Of a DNA stretch of 64,000 nt, positions 1 to 8,009 are shown in pieces. A program made the translations under genes and the position numbers. The stretch is from Azospirillum oleiclasticum (GTDB lineage Bacteria; Pseudomonadota; Alphaproteobacteria; Azospirillales; Azospirillaceae): NCBI RefSeq assembly GCF_013423485.1, contig NZ_JABFFR010000020.1, positions 20,434 to 84,433 on the forward strand, given 5' to 3'. The notes under the pieces were generated by a model. That model was not told where the DNA came from and made no database searches. It saw only the letters and a list, made by a program, of their open reading frames with translations. Position 1 is the stretch's first letter. The number at the start of each line of letters is the position of its first letter.

Positions 1-2
1 CG

Positions 3-902
3 GAGGCCGCCGCCCATCTTCTGGAGTTCGACAGCGTGCATGGCCGGTGGCCGACACCGGTCGCCGTGAAGGACGAGGGTCTCGCCGTCGCAGGACGACG
101 GATCGGCTTCACCCGGCATGCACGGCCGGCGGACATCCCGTGGCGGGATCTGGGTGTGGATCTGGTGATCGAAAGTTCGGGCAGGTTCGTCACGACCGAG
201 TCGAACCGCCCCCACTTCGAAAACGGAGCGCGCAAGGTTGTGGTGGCGGCCCCGGTCAAGACGCCGGGCGCGCTCAACATCGTGATGGGCATCAACGACC
301 ACGGCTATGACCCGGCCCGCCACGACCTCGTCACCGCGGCGTCCTGCACCACCAACTGCCTGGCTCCGATGGTGAAGGTGGTGCACGAGGCGATCGGCAT
401 CCGCCACGGCGTGATCACCACCATCCACGACGTGACCAACACCCAGGTCGTCGTGGACGCCCCGCACAAGGACCTGCGCCGGGCGCGTTCGGCGCTGATG
501 TCCCTGATACCGACCTCGACGGGGTCGGCCACCGCGATCACGCTCATCTACCCGGAGCTGAAGGGGAAGCTGAGCGGCATGGCGGTGCGGGTGCCGCTGC
601 TCAACGCCTCCATCACCGACGCGGTCTTCGAGATGGCGCGACCGACGACGGCCGAGGAGGTCAACGCCCTGTTCCGCGACGCCGCCCAGGGGCCGTTGAC
701 AGGCATCCTGGGCTATGAGGAGCGCCCGCTGGTGTCCGTCGACTTCCGTTCGGACCCGCGCTCGGCCGTGATCGACGCGCTCTCGACCATGGTGGTGGAC
801 GGCACGCAGGTGAAACTGATCGGCTGGTACGACAACGAAATGGGCTACGCCCACCGCCTGGCGGAATTGGCCGCCAAGGTCGCCCGCTCGCTGGAGATCT
901 GA
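3..902 (+). CDS. Glyceraldehyde-3-phosphate dehydrogenase of the arsJ type (5' end outside window)
   Basis: GAPDH family enzyme. The reading frame is open to the left edge (residues AAHLLEFDSVHGRW run into the window), so about the first 40 codons of the Rossmann domain are missing. The catalytic motif SCTTN is present with Cys at 345-347, followed by the typical catalytic-domain signatures TSTGSA and WYDNEMGYAHR. It ends 5 bp before arsJ, so the two genes are co-transcribed. In known arsJ systems this GAPDH uses arsenate in place of phosphate to make 1-arseno-3-phosphoglycerate, which ArsJ exports. The role here rests on that neighbourhood; the sequence alone would also fit a glycolytic GAPDH. 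Confidence 0.93.
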   Translation, partial: EAAAHLLEFDSVHGRWPTPVAVKDEGLAVAGRRIGFTRHARPADIPWRDLGVDLVIESSGRFVTTESNRPHFENGARKVVVAAPVKTPGALNIVMGINDHGYDPARHDLVTAASCTTNCLAPMVKVVHEAIGIRHGVITTIHDVTNTQVVVDAPHKDLRRARSALMSLIPTSTGSATAITLIYPELKGKLSGMAVRVPLLNASITDAVFEMARPTTAEEVNALFRDAAQGPLTGILGYEERPLVSVDFRSDPRSAVIDALSTMVVDGTQVKLIGWYDNEMGYAHRLAELAAKVARSLEI

Positions 903-907
903 CCGCC

Positions 908-2173
908 ATGGAAGCCGGCAAGGCGGACCTGCGCAACTACGTGATCGTCACCGCCGCGTACTGGGGGTTCACCCTCACCGACGGCGCGCTGCGCATGCTG
1001 GTGCTTCTGCACTTCCACGCGCTGGGGTACACGCCGTTCCAGCTCGCCTTCCTGTTCGTTCTGTACGAGTTCTTCGGCATCGTGACGAATCTGATCGGCG
1101 GATGGATCGGCAGCCGGCTGGGGCTGAAGGTCACCCTGTTCGCCGGGCTGGCGTTGCAGGTTGCGGCACTCGTCATGCTGTCGCTGGTCGATCCCGGATG
1201 GACGCTGGCGCTGTCGGTCGCCTATGTGGTGGCGGCGCAAGGCTTGGCGGGCATTGCCAAGGACCTCACGAAGATGAGTTCCAAGAGCGCCATCAAGCTC
1301 GTCGTGCCGGACGACAAGAGCGGCGCCCTGTTCCGCTGGGTGGCGTTGCTGACCGGCTCCAAGAACGCGCTGAAGGGGGTGGGATTCTTCCTTGGCGGCC
1401 TGCTGCTCTCCACCATGGGGTTCCGGGCGGGGTTGTGGGCCATGGCCGGTGGGCTGGCCGTGGTGCTGGTCGCCTCGGTGACGCTGCTGCGGGGCGATTT
1501 CGGCCGGTCCAAGGCCAAGGTGAAATTCACCCAGCTCCTCTCGAAGACGCCGGCCATCAACCTGCTGTCGGCAGCGCGCTTCTTCCTGTTCGGTGCGCGC
1601 GACGTGTGGTTCGTGGTGGGCGTGCCGGTCTTCCTGACCGACCGGCTCGGCTGGTCCGCAGCGGAGGTCGGCAGCTTTCTGGCGGCCTGGGTGATCGGCT
1701 ACGGCGTGGTGCAGGCATCGGCGCCGGGCTTCGTCGCACGGTCACCGGACGGTGTGTCCGCCGAGGTGAAGGCGGCGCGCATCTGGGCCCTGGTCCTGAT
1801 GCTCATCCCGATCGGATTGGCGGCCGCCCTTGCCGCCGGCTTCGATCCGGCGCTCAGCGTCGTCATCGGGCTCGGCCTGTTCGGCGTGGCCTTCGCGGTG
1901 AACTCGTCGGTCCATTCCTACCTGATCCTGGCCTACACCGACGCCGACAAGGTGGCGCTGAACGTCGGCTTCTACTACATGGCCAACGCCGGCGGACGGC
2001 TGGCGGGCTCGCTGCTCAGCGGCCTGTCCTATCAGTTCGGCGGGTTGGCCGGTTGCCTCGCGGTGGCGGCCGCGTTGGTCTTCGCCTCGTTCCTGGTCAC
2101 GCTTCTGCTTCCGGCCACACGCCCGCGGATGCCGGCGTCCGCCGGACTGGCGGCCCTGTCCGACAGCCCCTGA
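908..2173 (+). CDS. arsJ: Organoarsenical efflux MFS permease ArsJ
   Basis: A 421-residue major facilitator protein with about 12 hydrophobic segments. The N-terminal stretch YWGFTLTDGALRMLVLLHF and the following FYEF-like and GGWIGSRLGLK segments are characteristic of ArsJ. ArsJ is known to export 1-arseno-3-phosphoglycerate made by the adjacent GAPDH, which gives arsenate resistance without reduction. The ATG is 5 bp after the GAPDH stop and no other start is competitive. Inner-membrane location is inferred from the hydrophobic segments. Confidence 0.93.
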   Translation: MEAGKADLRNYVIVTAAYWGFTLTDGALRMLVLLHFHALGYTPFQLAFLFVLYEFFGIVTNLIGGWIGSRLGLKVTLFAGLALQVAALVMLSLVDPGWTLALSVAYVVAAQGLAGIAKDLTKMSSKSAIKLVVPDDKSGALFRWVALLTGSKNALKGVGFFLGGLLLSTMGFRAGLWAMAGGLAVVLVASVTLLRGDFGRSKAKVKFTQLLSKTPAINLLSAARFFLFGARDVWFVVGVPVFLTDRLGWSAAEVGSFLAAWVIGYGVVQASAPGFVARSPDGVSAEVKAARIWALVLMLIPIGLAAALAAGFDPALSVVIGLGLFGVAFAVNSSVHSYLILAYTDADKVALNVGFYYMANAGGRLAGSLLSGLSYQFGGLAGCLAVAAALVFASFLVTLLLPATRPRMPASAGLAALSDSP

Positions 2174-2282
2174 TCGGGCTTCCGGACGTGCACCCCACCC
2201 AACGTGCCGGGACGCGCGGTGCGATTTCCGTATTTCCACGAACAACGTTGAATCACGCGGAGCGCCGGGTCATCTTCGGAGA

Positions 2283-2588
2283 ATGACCATCGAACGCACC
2301 GCGGAACGGCTTGAAGCGCTTGGGCATGTCACCCGGCTGGAGATCTATCGGCATCTCGTCCGCGCCGGCGGGGACGGGCTGGCCGTCGGCGATCTGCAAA
2401 AGCGTGTCGGCATCCCGCTCACGACCTTGTCGCATCACCTGCGCAAGCTGGTCCTGGTCGATCTGGTCACCCAGGAACGGCGCGGCACGACGCTGATCTG
2501 CCGCGCGAACTACGCGGTCATGCAGGCCGTGCTCAGCTTCATGACCGAGGAATGCTGTGCCGACGCCAAGGGGTGCAGGGCCGAATGA
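2283..2588 (+). CDS. arsR: ArsR/SmtB-family arsenite-responsive repressor
   Basis: A 101-residue winged-helix repressor. The recognition helix region is IPLTTLSHHLRKL (residues 44-56). The C-terminus carries Cys91, Cys92 and Cys98 in the pattern CC-x5-C. This matches the C-terminal As(III) site described for the Acidithiobacillus ferrooxidans type of ArsR rather than the E. coli type site in the DNA-binding helix. A GGAG sequence directly abuts the ATG, an unusually short spacing, so translation may be weak. It sits 109 bp after arsJ and upstream of the arsRC fusion, and probably represses the ars promoters on either side. Confidence 0.9.
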   Translation: MTIERTAERLEALGHVTRLEIYRHLVRAGGDGLAVGDLQKRVGIPLTTLSHHLRKLVLVDLVTQERRGTTLICRANYAVMQAVLSFMTEECCADAKGCRAE

Positions 2589-2646
2589 GCGGCCCGGCGG
2601 TTCCGGTTTGGGCCTGAGCCGGCGCTGAACATCGCGGCGCCGGTTG

Positions 2647-2701
2647 TTGACACCGCCGCTCGCGCGCTATATTTTGATGGTTATGGAAGAATAAAAATAT
2701 A
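2647..2701 (+). promoter_or_regulatory. ars promoter with AT-rich inverted repeat (candidate ArsR operator)
   Basis: A -35 element TTGACA (2647-2652) is followed after 15-17 bp by TATATTTT (2668-2675). That octamer pairs as an inverted repeat with AAAATATA (2694-2701), with an 18-bp spacer. The repeat overlaps the -10 region and the expected start of transcription, so a bound repressor would block polymerase. It lies just upstream of the arsR-arsC fusion, and ArsR control is the inference. The block is far more AT-rich than its surroundings. Confidence 0.6.
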
Positions 2702-2736
2702 TGGCTGTTCCATGACCGCTGCGTGAGGGCTTCACA

Positions 2737-3513
2737 TTGGAGAAGAAGGCCGTTCTGGCCGCCTTGACCGCCTTGTCGCAGGAAACCCGCCTGGACATCT
2801 TCCGCCTGCTGGTCCAATCGGGTCCTGAAGGGCGCGCCGCGGGCGCCATCGCCGAAACGCTGGGCGTGACCCCGGCCACCCTTTCGTTCCATCTGAACCA
2901 GCTCACCCACGCCGGCCTGATCATGCAGCAGCGTGAGGGCCGGTCGCTGATCTACTCCGCCGACTTCACGCGGATGGACGGCCTCATCGGCTTTCTGGTC
3001 GAGAACTGCTGCGGAAGACCAACGAATGCGGTTCGGTTCGGAAGAGTGTGCGCCCCGACACCGGCGATAGCCAACGAGGGTGCTCCAATGACCGACGTCA
3101 CCATCTACCACAACCCGGAGTGCGGAACGTCGCGCAACACGCTGGGCCTGATCCGCAACAGCGGTGTCGAGCCGACCGTCATCGAGTATCTGAAGACGCC
3201 ACCCGACCGCGAGGCGCTGGCCGACCTCGTCCGCCGCATGGGCGTTCCGCTGCGCGAGGTGCTGCGCCGCAAGGGCACGCCCTTCGACGAGCTCGGGCTG
3301 GACGACCCGTCGCTGACCGACGGCCAGCTGCTCGACGCCATGATGGCGCACCCCAGCCTCATCAACCGGCCCATCGTCGTGACGCCGCTCGGGGTGCGCC
3401 TGTGCCGCCCGTCGGAGGCGGTGCTGGACATCCTCCCCGACCCGCAACGCGGCCCCTTCACGAAGGAGGACGGCGAGCGCGTCGTGGACGGGTCCGGGAA
3501 CCGCATTCTCTGA
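2737..3513 (+). CDS. ArsR-ArsC fusion: arsenite-responsive repressor joined to arsenate reductase
   Basis: A single 258-codon frame joins two normally separate proteins. Residues 1-92 are an ArsR winged helix (helix VTPATLSFHLNQL) ending in Cys91-Cys92, with Cys105 in the linker. Residues 118-258 are a glutaredoxin-type ArsC with HNPECGTSRNT, catalytic Cys129 (equal to ArsC Cys12 if counted from Met118), and the arsenate-binding segments NRPIVV and LCRPSE. The start is TTG with GAGGG 8 bp upstream; no ATG fits because a TGA lies just before. An internal ATG at 3088 could give free ArsC. Natural arsRC fusions are known in Leptospirillum, so this need not be an error, but one indel could also have made it. 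Confidence 0.85.
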   Translation: MEKKAVLAALTALSQETRLDIFRLLVQSGPEGRAAGAIAETLGVTPATLSFHLNQLTHAGLIMQQREGRSLIYSADFTRMDGLIGFLVENCCGRPTNAVRFGRVCAPTPAIANEGAPMTDVTIYHNPECGTSRNTLGLIRNSGVEPTVIEYLKTPPDREALADLVRRMGVPLREVLRRKGTPFDELGLDDPSLTDGQLLDAMMAHPSLINRPIVVTPLGVRLCRPSEAVLDILPDPQRGPFTKEDGERVVDGSGNRIL

Positions 3514-3528
3514 ATCAGGACAGGAACC

Positions 3529-4614
3529 ATGACGGCTGACGTCTCCAGCGACGGCAGGGCTGCCCCGGCGGCCCGCCCTCCCATGAGCACCTTCGAACGA
3601 TACCTGAGCGTCTGGGTGGCGCTGTGCATCGTGGTCGGGATCGGGCTCGGCCATCTGGTGCCGGGCCTGTTCCGGACGATCGCGGCGGCCGAGCTGGCGA
3701 ATGTCAACCTGCCGGTGGCGGTGCTGATCTGGCTGATGATCGTGCCGATGCTGCTGAAGATCGACCTCGGCGCCCTTGGGCAGGTCAGGGAGCACTGGCG
3801 CGGCGTCGGGGTGACGCTGTTCATCAACTGGGCGGTCAAGCCCTTCTCGATGGCGCTGCTCGGCACCCTGTTCATCGGCCACCTGTTCGCGCCGCTGCTG
3901 CCCCAGGACCAGATTCCGTCCTACATCGCGGGCCTCATCCTGCTGGCCGCGGCGCCGTGCACGGCCATGGTCTTCGTCTGGTCGAACCTGTGCGAGGGGG
4001 AGCCGCATTACACGCTGAGCCAGGTCGCGCTCAACGACATCATCATGGTCTTCGCCTTCGCCCCGCTGGTAGGGCTGCTGCTGGGTGTGGCGTCGATCAC
4101 GGTGCCGTGGGACACGCTGCTGCTGTCGGTGGCGCTCTACATCGTGATCCCGGTGGGCGCGGCCCAGCTTTGGCGCCGCCAGCTGCTGGCCACCGGCGGC
4201 GACGGCGCGCTGAAGCGCACCCTGGACCTGATCCAGCCGGTTTCGCTGGTGGCGCTGCTGACAACGCTGGTGCTGCTGTTCGGCTTCCAGGGCGAGCGGA
4301 TCCTGGCGCAGCCGCTGGTCATCCTGCTGCTGGCCGTGCCCATCCTGATCCAGGTCTACTTCAACGCCGGCCTCGCCTACTGGCTCTCGCGCCGCTTCGG
4401 CGTGGCCTGGTGCGTGGCGGCCCCGGCTGCGCTGATCGGCGCCTCCAACTTCTTCGAGCTCGCCGTTGCCGCCGCCATCAGCCTGTTCGGGCTGGGATCG
4501 GGGGCGGCGCTGGCGACCGTGGTCGGGGTGCTGGTGGAGGTGCCTGTGATGCTGTCCGTGGTGACGATCGTGAAGGCCACCAGGCCCTGGTACGAGCGCG
4601 CCGGACGGGCGTAG
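3529..4614 (+). CDS. acr3: Arsenite efflux permease Acr3
   Basis: A 361-residue membrane protein of the Acr3 (BASS superfamily) type with about ten hydrophobic segments. The motif APCTAMVFVWS contains Cys144, the conserved and functionally required cysteine of the family. Other Acr3 signatures are FINWAVKPFSMA and ASNFFELAVA. It expels As(III) from the cytoplasm using the proton motive force. It starts 15 bp after the arsR-arsC fusion, so reduction and export are encoded in one transcript. Residues 1-20 are a polar, possibly dispensable extension; a second start at MSTFERYL is possible. Confidence 0.94.
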   Translation: MTADVSSDGRAAPAARPPMSTFERYLSVWVALCIVVGIGLGHLVPGLFRTIAAAELANVNLPVAVLIWLMIVPMLLKIDLGALGQVREHWRGVGVTLFINWAVKPFSMALLGTLFIGHLFAPLLPQDQIPSYIAGLILLAAAPCTAMVFVWSNLCEGEPHYTLSQVALNDIIMVFAFAPLVGLLLGVASITVPWDTLLLSVALYIVIPVGAAQLWRRQLLATGGDGALKRTLDLIQPVSLVALLTTLVLLFGFQGERILAQPLVILLLAVPILIQVYFNAGLAYWLSRRFGVAWCVAAPAALIGASNFFELAVAAAISLFGLGSGAALATVVGVLVEVPVMLSVVTIVKATRPWYERAGRA

Positions 4615-4630
4615 AGAGGGAGGCGAGACC

Positions 4631-5392
4631 GTGTCCGACGTTGACGGTTCCGGGAACGACCCGTTTCCCAGCCTGGACGAGCGTTTCCTCGACCTGCCCG
4701 ACCTGGGGAAACTCACCCCGGAGTGCGTTTCCACGCACCCACCGCGCATCCTGCTGCTCTACGGCTCCCTGCGCGAGCGCTCGTACAGCCGCTTCCTGGC
4801 CGAGGAGGCCGCCCGCCTCCTTCGCCGCATGGGTGCCGAGACGAGGATCTTCGATCCGCGCGACCTGCCGCTGCCCGACAGCGTGCCCGCCGACCATCCC
4901 AAGGTCGCCGAACTGCGGGCGCTGTCCCAATGGTCCGAGGGGCAGGTCTGGGTCAGCCCGGAGCGGCACGGCACCCTCACCGGCGTCCTGAAGTGCCAGA
5001 TCGACTGGCTGCCGCTGGAGAGCGGCGGTGTCCGACCGACCCAGGGGCGTACGCTTGCCGTCATGCAGGTCTCGGGCGGATCGCAGTCGTTCAACGCGGT
5101 CAACGCGATGCGGGTGCTCGGCCGCTGGATGCGCATGGTGACCATCCCGAACCAGTCGTCGGTCGCCAAGGCGTTCCAGGAGTTCGACGATCAGGGCCGG
5201 ATGAAGCCCTCGCCCTACTACGACCGGGTCGTCGATGTCGTGGAGGAGCTGTTCAAGTTCACCCTCCTCGTCCGCGACCGGAGCGAATACCTGACCGACC
5301 GCTACAGCGAGCGCCGCGAGGCGTCCCTGAAGGCGGCGACCGAGGCGCAGAGCCTCGCCGCCACGGCGATGAGCGGCGGGAAGACAGCGTAG
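4631..5392 (+). CDS. arsH: NADPH-dependent FMN oxidoreductase ArsH
   Basis: A 253-residue flavodoxin-fold protein of the ArsH family. The FMN-phosphate loop GSLRERSYSR follows YG near residue 40, and the family segments SPERHGTLTGVLK, GGSQSFNAVN and RMVTIPNQSSV are all present. ArsH enzymes oxidise trivalent methyl- and aryl-arsenicals to less toxic pentavalent forms with NADPH and FMN. The start is GTG with AGGGAGG upstream, 16 bp after acr3, which makes it the last gene of the arsRC-acr3-arsH transcript. Confidence 0.94.
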   Translation: MSDVDGSGNDPFPSLDERFLDLPDLGKLTPECVSTHPPRILLLYGSLRERSYSRFLAEEAARLLRRMGAETRIFDPRDLPLPDSVPADHPKVAELRALSQWSEGQVWVSPERHGTLTGVLKCQIDWLPLESGGVRPTQGRTLAVMQVSGGSQSFNAVNAMRVLGRWMRMVTIPNQSSVAKAFQEFDDQGRMKPSPYYDRVVDVVEELFKFTLLVRDRSEYLTDRYSERREASLKAATEAQSLAATAMSGGKTA

Positions 5393-5431
5393 GGTTCCAC
5401 GGCGGGCGACGCTGATGGCCGGATCCCCGTG

Positions 5432-5447
5432 ACCGCCGCTCGCGCGC
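5432..5447 (+). repeat. 16-bp exact repeat shared with 2652-2667
   Basis: ACCGCCGCTCGCGCGC occurs here and at 2652-2667, just inside the promoter of the arsR-arsC fusion. Both copies lie immediately upstream of AT-rich promoter DNA in the ars locus. They may be remnants of a duplicated promoter or part of a control site. Confidence 0.6.
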
Positions 5448-5466
5448 AGGCTCCAGTATTTCGACG

Positions 5467-5631
5467 ATGATCGAAATTCGGATTGACGGCTCTTTGCCGC
5501 CCTGCTATTCCAATGATCATTGAAATTCGATCCATGGCCGCGCGCCGTGGGAACCGTGCAGCCTTCACCCGCGGGGGGCGGCTTGCATGATCGCCGGTCA
5601 ATATTCCTGTATTCTTGGGAATATCGAATAC
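5467..5631 (+). promoter_or_regulatory. Promoter and operator-like repeats upstream of the ArsO-like gene
   Basis: A promoter-like pair TTGACG (5483-5488) and TATTCC (5506-5511) has 17-bp spacing. Around it are an imperfect direct repeat (5467-5480 and 5513-5529, both ending GAAATTCG) and the palindrome AATGATCATT (5512-5521). Nearer the gene are two nested inverted repeats: ATATTCC (5601-5607) with GGAATAT (5618-5624), and GTATTC (5609-5614) with GAATAC (5626-5631). These are good candidates for ArsR binding sites, which would place the flavoprotein under its own arsenic-inducible promoter. The assignment to ArsR is inference. Confidence 0.5.
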
Positions 5632-5668
5632 ATGAGGCCTTTCCCTGATTCCCGAAAGGAGTGACATC

Positions 5669-7045
5669 ATGATCGACACCTCACTTCCTGTTGCCGTGAT
5701 CGGGGCCGGGCCGGTCGGGCTGGCCGCCGCCGCTCATCTGCTGGCTCGCGGGCTGGTCCCGCTGGTGCTGGAGGCGGCGCCCGCGGTGGCGGCCAACATG
5801 CGCGATTGGGGGCACGTACGGGTCTTCTCGCCCTGGCGGTACAACATCGACCGTGCAGCCAGGACCCTGCTCGAACGGTCGGGCTGGATCGCGCCCGACC
5901 CCGATGAGGTGCCGACCGGACGCGAGATCGTCGAGTCGTACCTCCAGCCCCTGGCGTCCTTGCCGGCATTGTCCGCGCACCTTCGGCTCGGCCACTGCGT
6001 GGTGGCGGTCAGCCGCCAGCGCATGGACAAGGTGAAGACCGCCGGGCGTGACTCGTCGCCCTTCGTGATCCGCGTCACCACCCCCGATGGCGAGCTCGAA
6101 TTCCAGGCGGCCGCGATCCTCGATGCGTCCGGCACTTGGTCCACACCCAATCCCATGGGCGCCAACGGTCTTCCGGCGAAGGGGGAGGCGGCCCACAGGG
6201 ACCGGATCCAGTACGGCATTCCCGATGTGCTGGGGAGCTTGCGGGGCCGCTACGCCGGTCGCCGGACGGTGGTCGTGGGCTCCGGCCACTCCGCGGCGAA
6301 CGCCCTTCTGGATCTCGCACGGCTGGCGGTGCAGGAGCCCGGCACGAGGGTGGTATGGGCGGTGCGCGGCACCGATCTGCGGCGGGCCTTCGGCGGCGGC
6401 GACGCCGACGCGCTGGCGGCGCGCGGCGCCCTTGGCACGGCGCTCGGCAACCTCCACGCCAGCGGCAGCCTCGAACCGGTCGCCGGCTTCCGGGCGGCCG
6501 AGGTCTCCCTGGTGAACGGACAGCTGACGCTCGGGAGCGACGACGGGCGACGCATCGACGCGGTGGACGAGGTCATCGTGGCAACCGGCCAGCGCCCCGA
6601 TCTGACACCGCTGCGCGAGCTGCGCCTGAAGCTTGACCCATGGCTGGAGTGCACGGAGGCGCTCGGCCCGCTGATCGACCCCAACCTGCACAGTTGCGGC
6701 ACGGTACGGCCGCACGGCGTGCGCGAGCTCTCCCACCCCGAGCCCGGCTTCTACACGGTGGGCATCAAGAGCTACGGCCGCGCACCCACCTTCCTGATGG
6801 CGACCGGTTACGAGCAGGTCCGCTCCATCGCCGCCTTCCTTGCAGGGGATCTTGAAGCTGCCCATGACGTGCAATTGGACTTGCCCGAGACCGGCGTCTG
6901 CAGCTCCGACCCCGGTGCGGATTCGGTCGAGGACGCCACGGGCGTTTGCTGTGGCGGCCCCGCTCCCGCCGATCTGAATGCCTGCTGCGCAGAGGACGCA
7001 CGGGTGAAAATGGCCGGTCGCTTGGGCTGTGGGTGTGGGGACTAG
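5669..7045 (+). CDS. FAD/NAD(P)-dependent oxidoreductase of ars operons (ArsO-like) with Cys-rich tail
   Basis: A 458-residue flavoprotein. An FAD-binding motif GAGPVG is at residues 12-17, a second nucleotide-binding motif GSGHSA near residue 205, and an ATGQRPD motif near the end of the NAD(P) domain, as in flavin monooxygenases and related reductases. Genes of this type are often found in ars operons (called ArsO in some), but their reaction is not established. The last 32 residues carry cysteines 427, 428, 439, 440, 454 and 456 in CC, CC and CGC groups, a probable arsenite or metal site. The ATG has a strong AAAGGAGTGA ribosome site. It appears to be transcribed from its own promoter. Confidence 0.8.
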   Translation: MIDTSLPVAVIGAGPVGLAAAAHLLARGLVPLVLEAAPAVAANMRDWGHVRVFSPWRYNIDRAARTLLERSGWIAPDPDEVPTGREIVESYLQPLASLPALSAHLRLGHCVVAVSRQRMDKVKTAGRDSSPFVIRVTTPDGELEFQAAAILDASGTWSTPNPMGANGLPAKGEAAHRDRIQYGIPDVLGSLRGRYAGRRTVVVGSGHSAANALLDLARLAVQEPGTRVVWAVRGTDLRRAFGGGDADALAARGALGTALGNLHASGSLEPVAGFRAAEVSLVNGQLTLGSDDGRRIDAVDEVIVATGQRPDLTPLRELRLKLDPWLECTEALGPLIDPNLHSCGTVRPHGVRELSHPEPGFYTVGIKSYGRAPTFLMATGYEQVRSIAAFLAGDLEAAHDVQLDLPETGVCSSDPGADSVEDATGVCCGGPAPADLNACCAEDARVKMAGRLGCGCGD

Positions 7046-7463
7046 CAACCTCCGACGGTTCACGCTTCCGGCGGTCTGGATCTGAGCTCCCTTCGAAGCG
7101 GGTTTTCGGACCAGCCGCCAAGACCAACCGCAGTGGCCAGTCGTGGCGATCAAAACACCTTCACGCCCCCATGGCCTTTGGCCGCAATCATCCCGAACCC
7201 TGCAAGGTGCCCGTGCAACCCGTTGATCAGCGTGGTTCGCTGCCGCACCAGCACGTCCATGGGCGGCCCCTCCGAGCTGGTTTCTTCGACGGCAGCAGCT
7301 TGCACCCGATTCAAGAAGGTGGAAGGGCCGTCCACCACATCAGCTCGAGCCTCATGGTTTTTCGAGGTGCCAGGTTGCGGGAACCAGGGAATGGTTCTAG
7401 TCTTCCGGATAGGTCGCTGGGCACTCCGGTGTCGCACGACCTGCACCGGATGAGGCAATCGCC
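7046..7463. other. Junction between arsenic and copper loci
   Basis: No intact gene is visible in these 418 bases. The middle holds a scrap of an IS110-type transposase on the minus strand (7150-7262), described separately. The rest gives only short or unconvincing frames. The segment probably marks a past insertion that joined the two metal resistance loci. Confidence 0.6.
7150..7262 (-). pseudogene. Fragment of an IS110-family transposase
   Basis: Minus-strand residues DVLVRQRTTLINGLHGHLA, followed by GFGMIAAKGHGGV, match the segment LVRQRT-x-LIN-LRGHLAEFG found in IS110-family transposases between the RuvC-like and C-terminal domains. Only about 36 codons are recognisable. The upstream DEDD domain and downstream serine domain are absent, so the element is dead. 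The identification rests on recall of the family motif. Confidence 0.6.
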
Positions 7464-7853
7464 ATGTGGCGCGGAACACGGTCGACGGTGAGGAGGGTGG
7501 TGGTGAGCCTGCTGATGCTGGCCACGCTGCTCGTCTATGCCGTTCCGGGCCACGCCAGCCTCCTGCCTCACCACCAGGCTCCGGCACCGCACGAACACGT
7601 CCTGGCTGACGATATGGGTGACTCTGTCGTCAGTGTTTCCGACCACGAGCACGAGCAAGCCCCCTGCGGGGATCTCGGCCTGTTGGATGAGGGGGCCTGC
7701 TGTAGCGTCGCCCAGTGCGTCACCATGCACGGCGGCCTCCCCGCGGTGGTGGTCGAGGCGTTTATCCCGCGTCCGGATACGTCCGTGCATCTGCCTGTCC
7801 TGGCCACGCCGGACGGAATCGGCATCGACCCGGCCCTCCGCCCTCCGCTCTGA
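7464..7853 (+). CDS. Small secreted Cys/His-containing protein of the copper locus (function unknown)
   Basis: A 129-residue protein with an N-terminal hydrophobic segment (VVVSLLMLATLLVYA) ending at GHAS, a likely signal peptide. The mature part is rich in His and acidic residues (HHQAPAPHEH, DHEHEQ) and has a cysteine cluster CGDLGLLDEGACCSVAQC followed by VTMHGG. Such proteins recur at the start of copper resistance clusters, and periplasmic metal binding is a reasonable guess, not shown. The ATG at 7464 has GATGAGG upstream; internal starts at 7485 or 7503 would also leave a signal peptide. Confidence 0.6.
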   Translation: MWRGTRSTVRRVVVSLLMLATLLVYAVPGHASLLPHHQAPAPHEHVLADDMGDSVVSVSDHEHEQAPCGDLGLLDEGACCSVAQCVTMHGGLPAVVVEAFIPRPDTSVHLPVLATPDGIGIDPALRPPL

Positions 7854-8009
7854 CCATCTGACGCCACGAGTCTGCCCGCGCCCGACCCGAGCCTCGGCTT
7901 GGAGAAGGACGCGGGTCCGGCCCTCGTGCGCTTGGCTTTTGCGTCCCCGGCGCTCCGGCTTGGAGTCCGTCCGGGATGGCTCGAACCCGATGTTCAGAAG
8001 GAGGACGCC

